A stretch of DNA of 64,000 nt from the NCBI GenBank assembly GCA_047967505.1, contig CM106540.1; one strand, given 5' to 3'. Source of the DNA: Dipteris shenzhenensis (taxonomy: Eukaryota > Polypodiophyta > Polypodiopsida > Gleicheniales). The notes beneath the pieces were generated by a model. The model searched no databases. It was not told where the DNA came from and saw only the letters and a list, made by a program, of their open reading frames with translations. How positions within the stretch are numbered: the first letter of the stretch is position 1; each line of letters opens with the position of its first letter. Below are positions 54,870 through 64,000 of the stretch, piece after piece. The position numbers and the translations under genes were made by a program.

Positions 54870-57240
54870 TTTTCCCCTCCCCTCCCCCTCCCCCCCCATC
54901 TCCCCCCCCTCCCTCCCCACCACCCTCCCCCCTCCCCCTCCATCTCCACCGCCCCCTCCCCCCTCCCCCTCCATCTCCACCTCCTCCCCTCCCCCCTCCA
55001 TCTCCACCTCCCCTCCATCTCCACCACCACCTCCCCCCTCCCCCTCCATCTCCACTCCCCCCTCCCCCCCTCCATCTCCACCTCCCCCTCCCCCCTCCCC
55101 TCCCCCTCCATCTCCACCTCCCCCTCCCCCCTCCATCTCCACCTCCCCCCCCCCCCCCCCCCTCTCCACCTCCCCTCCCCCCTCCCCCTCCATCTCCACC
55201 TCCCCCTCCCCCCTCCCCCTCCATCTCCACCTCCCCCTCCCCCCTCCCCCTCCCCTCCATCTCCACCTCCCCCTCTCCCCCTCCCCCTCCATCTCCACCT
55301 CCCCCTCCCCCTCCTCTCCCACCTCCCCCCCCCCCTCCATCTCCACCTCCCCCCCCCCCCTCCATCTCCATCTCCACCTCCCCCTCCCCCCTCCCCTCCA
55401 TCTCCCTCCCCCTCCCCCCTCCCCCTCCATCTCACCTCCCCCTCCCCTCCCCCTCCATCTCCACCTCCCCCTCCCCCTCCCCCTCCCCCTCCATCTCCCC
55501 CCCCCCCTCCATCTCCACCCTCCCCCTCCCCCCTCCCCCTCCCCCTCCATCTCCACCCCCCCTCCCCCCTCCATCTCCACCTCCCCCTCCCCCTCCCCCT
55601 CCCTCCCTCTCCACCTTCCCCCCCCCCTCCATCTCCCCTCCCCCTCCCCCCTCCCCCCCATCTCCCCCTCCCCTCCCCCCTCCCCCTCCCCTCCATCTCC
55701 CCCTCCCCCTCATCTCCACCTCCCCCTCCCCCTCCCCCTCCCCCCCTCCATCTCCACCTCCCCCTCCCTCCCACCACCACCTCCCCCTTCCCCCTCCCCC
55801 TCCCCCTCCCCCTCCCACCTCCACCACCCCCACACCTCCCTTTCACTCTCTCTCTTTCTTTCTCTCTCTATCCCTCCCCCTTTCTCTCTTTTCTCTCTAT
55901 CCCTCCCCCTTTCTCTCTCTATCTCTCTCTTTCCCTCCCCCTCCCTTACTCTCTCTCTCTCATTTTCCCCATCGCCCTCTCTCTCCTTTCTCTCTCCCTC
56001 TCTCCCCCTTCCCCCCCTCTCTCTCTTTTCTCTCTCCTCTCTCCCCCCTTTTCCCCTCTCTCTCTCTTCTCTCTCCTCTCTCTCCCTTCCCCCCCTCTCT
56101 CTCTTTTCTCTCTCCTCTCTCCCCCCTTTTCCCCTCTCTCTCTCTCTTCTCTCTCCTCTCTCCCCCTTCCCCCCCCTCTCTCTCTCTTTTCTCTCTCCTC
56201 TTTTTTCCCCCCTCTCTCTCTCCTCTCTTCCCCCCCCTCTCTCTCTCACTCTCTCCTCTCTCCCCCTCATTCTCTCCCCCCCTTACCCCTGTCAACCCCG
56301 CCCCCCCTCTCCTCTCTCTCCCCCTTACCCCCTCCCCCTTACCCCACCCCACCCCACCCCACCCCACCTTTGCGAACCACCCCACCCCCCTCCCGCGGCG
56401 GCGCTCCGCAGAGCCGCCGCCGCCGCCTCTGCGACCCACCCCACCCCTCCTGCGGCGGTGCTCCGCAGAGCCGCTGCCGCCGCCCCCGCGCACCCCCCAA
56501 CCCCCTGCCCCCGTGCACCCCCCAATCCCCCGCCCGGCTAGCGGCCGAGCCACCAGCGGCAGCGCCCACGTGCCCAACCCCCTCCCCTGCCCCGCGGCGG
56601 TGCACACAGCGCCGCCTCGCCCCCTCTCTCTAACCCCCCGCCGCCCCCGCTCTCGTCACTCCCCCGCCCCGCTCACCGCCCCCTCGCCACCCACCCCGCC
56701 CCCTCGCAACTCCCCCGCCCCGCGGTGGCGCACACAGCGCCGCCCCGCCCCCTCTCTCTAACCCCTCGCCGCCCACCCCGCCCGCTCCTCCCCGCCCCGC
56801 GCCCGCGCCTCACCCCGCCACTCTCGGCCCCCCTCTCTCTCACCCCTCGCCCGTGCCTCCCTGCCCTGCGCCCGCGCCTCGCCCCCGCGCACCCCCCAAC
56901 CCCCGCCCCCGCGCACCCCCCAACCCCCCGCCCCATGCTCCCCGCTCCCCTACCGCTCCACCCGCGGCGCACGCCCCGCCCCGCCCCCTCTCTCCGCCCC
57001 TCTCCCCCGAACCCCCTCTACACCCGCCCCTCTCCCCCCTCCACACAGCCCCGCGGCCGCCGCTCTCCCCCGCACCCCCTCTCCCCCGTCCTCTCTCCCT
57101 CACCCCCGCCCCCTGCCCCTCACCCCCCGCACCCCCTCACGCCCCGCCTCCCCCTCCCCTCAGCCCCCGCGCCAACCCCCCTTGCGCAAAACCCCCCCTT
57201 GCGAAACCCCACCCCCCTCGGGCGCCGCCGTCGGGAAGCC
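54870..57240 (+). repeat. 2.4-kb C-rich simple repeat (CCTCCCC/CTCTCC/CCCCGC)
   Basis: Starts as CATCTCCACCTCCCCCTCCC-type repeats (54890-55830), changes to CTCTCTCTTTCCCC-type (55840-56330) and then to GC-rich CCCCGCCCC-type words (56340-57240). All three plus frames stay open for hundreds of codons (Pro/Ser/Leu), and the minus frames are Gly/Arg-rich. These are composition artefacts, not genes. It lies between the TATA-like site and the TTAGGTTAG region of the G3 leader. The related relic at 9110-9250 has a short version. Confidence 0.8.
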
Positions 57241-57264
57241 CCCCACAGCAACCCCAAAAAAAAA

Positions 57265-57580
57265 AAAAACCCTAACCTAAACTAACCTCCTGTTAGTTAC
57301 TAACTACGGTTAGGTTAGTTGGTTAACTTAGGTTAGGTTAGGTTAGTTAGTTAACCCTAGGCTAGTTAGTCTAACTCAGTTAGGTTAGGATAACTAGGTT
57401 AGGTTAGTATTAAGCTACGGTTAAGTTTTAACTACAGTTAAAGTAGGTTAGTTAAACTAGGCTAGGTTTGGTTATTTTTCACCTAGGTTAGTATTAAACT
57501 ACGTTAGGTTAGTTTTAACCTTAGCTCAGTTAGTATAACTGAGAGTTAGTTACCCTAACTAGGTTAGTTGAACTAACTGT
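57265..57580 (+). repeat. TTAGGTTAG/AACCTAAC degenerate repeats in G3 leader
   Basis: Short words TTAGGTTAGTTA, AACTAGGTTAGGTTAG and ACTACGGTTA recur irregularly. The inverted relic at 8760-9060 has the same kind of words. This is not a telomere array (no regular 7-mer). Confidence 0.6.
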
Positions 57581-58215
57581 GGGCACCTACTTAACTTCAC
57601 CTAACTAGATCAACTTGGTTTCAACCCCTCGGTTGGACTTAAAGTCCATTCACACCACCATTAGGACCCCCCAATGCAAAATTTACCCCTACTTTAACCC
57701 CTCGAAACTCATCCGTTTGGGACCCAAACTGAACCCCGTTTGAACCCAGATTTCACACACGGAAACACCACGTTACGGGGTATTTTTACAACCCATTGCA
57801 CACCATTTCGGCATCCCTAGCACACGTTCATTCGTGCCCCCGTGTGGGCCTTATTTTGCATTAATTCACTCGTATTTTCACGCCGTGACCTCCGATTAAC
57901 GATCCGTCTGCATCGGCACATTTCCCTACACACGTAGGACAATCTTAGGCACATTATTAACACGACGGTCCCTACAGAAACTAACACCACTCTAGCTCTC
58001 CTAACAACACCACATCCACACCCGCACTTGGGGTAGCGACACCCTTGGCAAATCACGCACAATCTGCATGCAGTTACGTTTCCGGCCAATGACTTCGACT
58101 CCAATGCTCGCCCCATCCACACCTAACTCCACTACAACAACTGGCCCCGCCAATCCTCTACCCCGAATCCCCCCCTGAGATTCAACACCTACCTTTAACT
58201 CCTCCACGCCCCAAC

Positions 58216-59600
58216 ATGGCTGGACGCCATCATGACCATGATGGGGATATCGAGCTCGATGCAGAGGCTGACAACTTCTTCAATCAATGAAATCACAACA
58301 ATCAAGGCCGACGCCCCTTGGGAAAACTAGAACTTCCCTAATATAATGGTAGGGGAGACCCAGCTCACTTCCTCCAGCATTTTGATGCCGCATGTCGAGC
58401 AGGTGGTGATCAATCCCATGAAACCAAGGTGGCTTGGTTTCCAATGGCCTTAACTGATGAGGCGTTAGAATGGTACCTCGACCTTCTCGTAGAAGAACGT
58501 GCCACATGGGACCTACTTCAAAACTGAATTCAAGCGTCGCTTTCAAACGAAGAGGCTACAAGATGATCCCCGCTCTCCAACTCAGCAAGATCGAACAAGG
58601 CCGGAGAGAAGATGTACGCACATACCTGGGAAAGATGAAGAGATTGATCGCCAAATGTGACCCATGCCCAGATGCAAAGTACCTCACGGCATGGTTCATA
58701 GTAGGACTCAGAAAGAAAATCCACAAGGATATGAAAAAGATAAGTAGCTATGAAACATTCAGTGCTGCTCATGCGGCAGCCATTGACATCGAAGATGGCA
58801 TGACAGACTCAGACACTAGCAGTGATGACGCCAGATCAAATACACGAGATAAGTGCTCGAAAAAAGGTAAATCAAAGGACACTGTCGAAACATCCAATGA
58901 AGATCGCCTAGAGGCCATGACCTTGAAGTTGAAAGAAGATATGATGTAGGCCATGGATCAAAAACTCCACTTGTCTTAGCCGCCAACTCAAACATATCCA
59001 CGGCGAGAAAATGTCTGGTGCCCACACTGCTTGGCAAATCATACAGCAAATGAATGCCCAGTCCTAAGAGCAAGGATCACTGCACAAGCAACTCCAGTGC
59101 CGTGGTTGTGGTGCCATATCTGTGTCGTCGGCGGCCATGATGAGAACAGTTGCATCTTCAACATGCGCAACAATCCGCCTCGACCACCACAATACCAAGC
59201 GGCACCCATGCCAGTATACAGGCAACCGGCACTTGCACAAGCGCCCCCAGCTCCGAGGCTAAATCCTGTTCCCGTTCGGACACAAGTCCCACAACTACTC
59301 AGGAATCCGAATCCACGACCATATCCAAGAGCACCAAATCCAGCTCCTCAGGCAGTTCCCATACATCAATTACAAGCCGAGGAAGTAGACTCGCTATTTG
59401 AGTATGAAGCAGAGTACCCAGTGTACAATGTAGAAGGTGCAGAGGGTCTAATACCGGTCTATGCAAATCAAGTGCGACCCAACACATTTCGAGCACCAAT
59501 CAAGTGTTACGGTTGTGGAGAAAATCATCAGATCGCAGAGTGCCCTCATCGTGGTAGCCCCGCTACTTTCCAACCACTCTCTGCAGAGATTGTGGCATAG
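58216..59600 (+). pseudogene. gypsy gag with multiple zinc knuckles (G3)
   Basis: Starts MAGRHHDHDGDIELDAEADN, followed after shifts by DPAHFLQHFDAACRAGG, MALTDEALEWYLDLL and a capsid region (RREDVRTYLGKMKRLIAKCD; LTAWFIVGLRKKIHKDMKK). The nucleocapsid has WCPHCLANHTANEC, WCHICVVGGHDENSC and CYGCGENHQIAEC. A fourth knuckle, CRDCGIGHACMDC, is at about 59589-59627 in the next frame. A Pro/Arg-rich linker sits between the second and third. Confidence 0.8.
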
Positions 59601-59611
59601 GACATGCGTGT

Positions 59612-61032
59612 ATGGATTGTCCCATGAAAAATAAGGTCCCAGAACAAATAGAGGTTAAGCCTGACGTCCCCATCGGCATCATTGGGGTGGACCATCAAAG
59701 TCTGGGTCCGGCAAGTCTAAGGTCACAACCTATCAATGTAATTACACGCCAACAGAAAGAGGCCACGAAGGACCCTATTATTCCAATCCAACCGAAGCGA
59801 CTTCTGAAAAAGAAAGCACAATTGCCTCCACCTCCGCCAAGCAATGAGCAGTCGAGCTCATCCACATCAACTCCCGAGCCTCAAATAAAAGAAGCTCCAT
59901 ATCCGAATGCAGAGGTGGAGAAGGCTCGTTTTCAGGTACTTCAGCAATGGGTCCAAAATGAACAAGCTCAATTTGAGGCTCAGAAACAAGCTCAAGACCC
60001 AATCCATGACTTGGCCCCACAAAGTATTGATACTTTACTCGAGCCTTTGTTCCAACAACAGACTCCACAACAGAATGTACCGCCACGTCAACTTGAAGGA
60101 GCCGCACTCTCTAGCATCCTGAGTTGCCCTGTGTCAATTCCCATCGGAATCCTCTTATGGAATTGTCCCAATCTCTGGGAGAGTTTCAAAGGATGGATTG
60201 AACTCGCAAATCCCCCTCCACCTATGAACGACATTGAAGATATCCCTGTGCGGATGGGTGAGAGAGATGACATATGCAACATCACTGCGCCTTTGATCCA
60301 CAAGGCATATAATGAAGTCCAAGCCATAGTGGATGGTGGAGCAGGTGTCAATGTCCTATCAAAGGAGCTCTACGAAGAATGGGGTCTCCCACCAATGCAA
60401 AAGGCTAATTTCAACATACGGCTTGCCGATGATTCACAGGCTAAACCCTTGGGAATAGTAAATGGTGTGTCCACAAAGATCGCAGAGTCCGCTTTTCCCT
60501 TCAATTCACAATCTTGGATCTCCCCAAAAAATCCTATCAAATCTTACTGGGACGTCCTTGGTTACGGGAAGCATCAGTCCTCCATGACTGGGGAACTGAT
60601 AGATTGACAATCCAAAATCGAGACACTGCAGTCAGGGTGAATGTGGGGACAGGAGCTATTAAACCAATTGTTCCTAGAGCATTGGATGACACATCTTCCA
60701 CGACAATCTCGAGCAAATCAGCTCCCTTGCAACAGCATGCCATAGCAGGTGACTCACAAAGCAATGTCAATAACTGGATACAAACATTGGCAACCATCAA
60801 CAACTGCCATTCATTAGACCCCATCTTCTCACAGATAGATGCTAACACACTACAGGTCGATCCTCCACCGACACATGAAGAACCAATCGATCTAGAGATG
60901 CCATTCTTTATGGCTGGGCTAATGAACCTGAAGAAGGTACCCATACCAATGATGACTCAGATTTTCCTTGGGACCTTGAAACAGAGGCTGCGAATGCTGA
61001 AATTGAAGATCAAATCTTTGATAATGACCTAG
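59612..61032 (+). pseudogene. gypsy protease region (G3)
   Basis: The 59612-60607 frame begins inside the fourth zinc knuckle, has a Gln/Pro-rich linker and then ICNITAPLIHKAYNEVQAIV, DGGAGVNVLSKELYEEWGLP (active-site Asp at about 60332) and ADDSQAKPLGIVNGVS. Near 60510 the frame changes to 60514-61032, which carries ILLGRPWLREASVLHDWGTD and an acidic linker with HEEPIDLEMPFF. Confidence 0.75.
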
Positions 61033-61263
61033 CCATTCTGCATGCCCTAATGGCAATTGAGCTCCCAAAAGTTGAACCTCCACAGTTGAAGCAGAAGATC
61101 CCACAAGAAAGCTGAGGAAATCGCAGAAAAGCCAAGGCCGAGCACTTCAATGAATTCGAACGAGTCCAAATAAGGATTGTCGAATTGCACCTTGCAAAGG
61201 CAGTTCTCTCAAAATCAAAACCACCACCTCTTGAATGGTCCCCTGAGGGACTAGAAGGAGTAT

Positions 61264-62352
61264 GTGCAGCACATGAACCCTTACTTGGAAACACCTTACC
61301 AGTGGAAAAGTTACCCCACAGTTCCCAACGTAAGAAGTTTCGGAAATAAAGCCACATGTGCGGATGAAGCTCGATCAAGTGACTTCAGAAAAAGAGGAAA
61401 AGAAGAGCCTAACAAATTAATAAATGCAACTATGCCACCCAATACACATGACACATGTCAGGCTAGTTCAACCCCATCAGAGGCCAATCTTCGAGAAGTG
61501 CCGGAATACTTCAAGAATTATACAAGTGGCAGTGCGCCAATAGCAATGCCAAGACCACTAAGAGAATCTGAAGTTCAAGAAACCGATAGCATTGGAGAAA
61601 CTCCAATCTATGAGGGACCGGCAAAAACACGCACAATAAACCTCGCCCTTGAAGGGGAGGAAGAAAAATTGGTTTTCATTGGGAAACAGCTCCATGAAGA
61701 AGATGAAATCAAACTCAAAGAACTCCTAATGGAATACCGTGACTGCCTAGCATGGTCATACAAAGAGATGAAAGGAATTTCACCAGAAGTGGCAGTACAC
61801 ACAATACCTATAAGGGAAGGTGCTCGCCCTAAGGTATGTGGACCTTATCGCACAAATCCTAAATATGGCACCATGGTTTATGACGAGCTGGAAAAACTCC
61901 TAGATGCCGGATTCATCTACGAGATAGAGCACACTGATTGGGTTTCACCCATTGTCATTGTGCCTAAATGCAACAAGAAGCTCAGAATATGCGTAAACTT
62001 GAAAAATGTGAATGCCGCCACAATTAGGGATCACTACCCCCTACCCTTAACAGGAACAGTGTTGGAAAAGGTGGCAGGATCTGAAATATATAGCTTCTTG
62101 GATGGTTTCAGTGGCTATAACCAAGTGCAAATTGCTCCTCAAGACCAATCAAAAACAGCATTTGCTACAGAATGGGGTATTTTTGCATATAGATTCATGC
62201 CATTCGGCCTTTGTAATGCCCCAGCCACATTCCAACGAGTCATGTTCACAACTTTCAAGTCATTTTTTAATAAGTTTTTACAGGTGTTCTTGGATGATTT
62301 GTGCATCCATTCAAACAAACAGACAACTTCAAATGTCTTGAAGAAGTACTAA
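61264..62352 (+). pseudogene. gypsy reverse transcriptase (G3)
   Basis: An open frame of 362 codons: a linker, then LLMEYRDCLAWSYKEMKGIS, GARPKVCGPYRTNPKYGTMV, WVSPIVIVPKCNKKLRICVN, YPLPLTGTVLEKVAGSEIYS, FMPFGLCNAPATFQRVMFTT and catalytic FLQVFLDDLCIHSN. It stops soon after because of a frameshift near 62310-62340; the thumb continues in the next frame. Confidence 0.85.
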
Positions 62353-63314
62353 TCAAATGCAGGGAGTATGGCATCTCCCTAAATCCAACAAAATGCCAGT
62401 TCATGGTCACCCACGGAGTTGTTTTGGGACACATCGTCTCTCAACATGGGATTGCAACTGACATGGACAAAATCAAAATCATCATGGAATTGCCTCCTCC
62501 TACAAATTCCAAAGGTGTACAGGTCTATATGGGACATGCCGGCTATTATAGAAGATTTATATTGCGGTATGCCATGATAGCTAGACCACTTTACAAATTA
62601 TTAGTGGAGTTCTTATGGACCGAAGAGTGCGACCAAGCCTTTGAGCTTTTAAAGTGGTGCGTAATCACAGCACCCATCCTTATATCTCCCAATTGGGATA
62701 TTGATTTTCATGTTCATACTGATGGATCCAAGTATGCAATTGGGAGTGTGCTTTGTCAACCTGGTGAACATAAGAAAGACTACCCCATCTACTTCGCCAG
62801 TCGACAACTCAATGATGCAGAGATCAACTATACAACCACAGAAAGAGAAGCCCTAGCAATGATGTATAGTGTAAAGAAATTTCGACACTATCTACTCGCA
62901 AATGATTTTGTCTTCTACACCGACCATCAAGAATTGCTTTATCTGGTGAACCGTCCATGTACCACAGGAAGAATAACCAGATGGCTCCTCTTGCTACAAG
63001 AATTCAACTTCAAAATCGTGGTCCGCAAAGGTGCCCAACACTACATTGCCGATCACATGTCTCGAGTCAAGACACGAGAAGAAGCCCTTGGAGTAGAAGA
63101 CGACTTACCAGATGCCACACTGTTTCAAATAGATGCTATTCCAGAATGGTGTGGAGATATCATTGGGTACTTGATGGCAGGAAGACCACCCCCTGACATG
63201 AAAGTAGTAGATGCCAGAAAATTGATTCTAAAGGCTGCACCCTATCAACTCATTGCAGGAACTGTACAAGATGGGCAAGGACCAGATATTAAGAAGATGT
63301 GTAATGCCTCATGA
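62301..63314 (+). pseudogene. RT thumb and RNase H (G3)
   Basis: LNPTKCQFMVTHGVVLGHIV, the HAGYYRRFI block, then RNase H with FHVHTDGSKYAIGSVLCQPG (first Asp), YFASRQL, YTTTEREALAMMYSVKKFRH (Glu), VFYTDHQELLYLV (Asp) and the ARHYIADHMSR-like end QHYIADHMSRV (last Asp). All RNase H catalytic residues look present. It continues to a pre-integrase linker and ends after a shift. Confidence 0.85.
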
Positions 63315-64000
63315 GATCCTGCCAATCCTGAGTGAAGTCCATGAAGGCATTGCAGGAGGACACTTCCAAGGGGAAGCCACAGCAAGAAAAGTTCTCCTCG
63401 CAGGCTACTGGTGGCCAACACTGTGGGCAGATGCTTATGAATATGTAAAAGGCTATGATGTATGCCAATGGACTATTAAACCACAACACAAAGACTTCAA
63501 TCCCCTAACAACAGTTGTTGCACAACAACCATTTGAAAAAATGGGGGATTGACTATGTGGGTCCCATACATCCAGCAGCAAAAGGAAGACAGTCACGCTA
63601 CATCATTGTGGCCACTGATTACTTCACAAAATGGGCTGAAGCTAAAGCAGTCAGAAAGGCAGATGCCAAAAGCACAGCAAGATTCTTATACGAACATGTG
63701 ATCACCCGATTCGGATGCCCCATTGAAATTGTGTCGAATAGAGGCACACATTTTGTCAATGAGGTAATCCAAGAACTCTTGTCTGGCTTCATGGTCATCC
63801 ATAAAAAAAGCACACCCTACTACCCCCAAGGGAATGGACTAGCAGAATCCACAAACAAAATCATATGCACTATCCTCACCAAGGTAGTAGAACCACAGCG
63901 TTCTGATTGGGCAGAGAAACTGAATGCAGCCTTATGGGCATACAGAACCACATTCAAGGTCAGTACAGGGAACACACCTTTTCAATTGGTGTACGGCCTT
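63253..64000 (+). pseudogene. gypsy integrase, N-terminal and core (G3), cut by window end
   Basis: 63253-63552: VHEGIAGGHFQGEATARKVL and GYWWPTLWADAYEYVKGYDV then CQ: the two His and the last Cys of the zinc site are present, but one Cys is Tyr/Gly. A one-base change in a poly-A/poly-G run near 63540 shifts into WGIDYVGPIHPAAKG (first Asp), IEIVSNRGTHFVNEV (second catalytic Asp is Asn, AAT), NGLAESTNKIICT (Glu) and ALWAYRTTFKVSTGNTPFQL at 63999. Confidence 0.8.

Larger units (their letters stand above)
54500..64000 (+). mobile_element. Ty3/gypsy LTR retrotransposon G3 (3-prime end beyond window)
   Basis: Plus strand: LTR/leader region (54.5-58.2 kb), gag from ATG 58216, a nucleocapsid with four zinc knuckles, protease (VDGGAGVNVLS), RT (VFLDDLCIHS), RNase H (HTDGSKYAIGS) and integrase up to the window end at 64000. 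Frameshifts lie at about 58290, 58490, 59570, 60510, 61030-61270, 62300 and 63540, so it cannot make a full polyprotein. It is the same family as the relics at 4677-5635 and 8329-9250. Confidence 0.8.

Noticed and set aside
54714-56761. Several 590-640-codon open frames rich in Pro/Ser/Leu on + and Gly/Arg/Glu on -
   Set aside because: All frames are open at once because the DNA is a C-rich simple repeat; there is no non-repetitive domain.
57265-57580. Possible interstitial telomere array (TTAGGTTAG/AACCTAAC words)
   Set aside because: No constant 7-base period (plant TTTAGGG) and the same words occur in the relic LTR at 8760-9060, so it is a retrotransposon leader feature.

Overview
The window looks like retrotransposon-dense plant nuclear DNA. 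Plant-type signs are LTR retrotransposons with initiator-Met or other tRNA primer sites, a plant-type LINE with DUF4283-like and zinc-knuckle ORF1 features, introns with GT..AG borders, and no bacterial-style operons. The unusual gene family described below makes a non-seed plant (fern, lycophyte or bryophyte) my weak first guess; the sequence alone does not settle the species.

Layout: 1-1.6 kb no gene. 1.73-4.35 kb (+) is a broken multi-exon gene, copy A, with an N-terminal ParB/sulfiredoxin-like motif and a C-terminal piece of a beta-class (permuted) DNA methyltransferase fold. 4.6-9.25 kb (-) is a Ty3/gypsy relic carrying a Ty1/copia element. 9.6-12.1 kb holds unidentified ORFs. 12.37-20.82 kb (+) is Ty3/gypsy element G1, with an extra archaeal-type RNase H upstream of gag. 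21.9-22.85 kb is a coiled-coil ORF, followed by a copia fragment. 24.14-27.95 kb (-) is copy B of the ParB-methyltransferase gene, more complete but also broken. 28-30.3 kb is AT-rich DNA and hairpin repeats. 30.84-31.25 kb is a Gln/His-rich pseudogene. 32.1-34.94 kb is copia element C3. 34.94-37.4 kb (-) is a gypsy relic with a candidate MITE. 38.8-39.3 and 41.9-44.65 kb are LINE ORF1 and ORF2 relics. 44.65-52.07 kb (-) is gypsy element G2. 52.07-52.86 kb is a GA-microsatellite and copia LTR array. 53.3-54.2 kb is another LTR with a primer site. 54.5-64.0 kb (+) is gypsy element G3, preceded by a 2.4-kb C-rich tract and cut off by the window end inside integrase.

No gene in the window appears fully intact, although several domain ORFs are open. 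Many inactivating changes (in-frame stops in Gln, Arg and Trp codons, and Asp to Asn at catalytic sites) are of the C-to-T/G-to-A kind expected from decay of methylated cytosine. The most interesting item is the two-copy ParB-like plus DNA-methyltransferase-like gene family. Its exon boundaries and intron phases can be matched between the two copies, its architecture recalls prokaryotic and phage ParB-methylase fusions, and the catalytic motif is altered.
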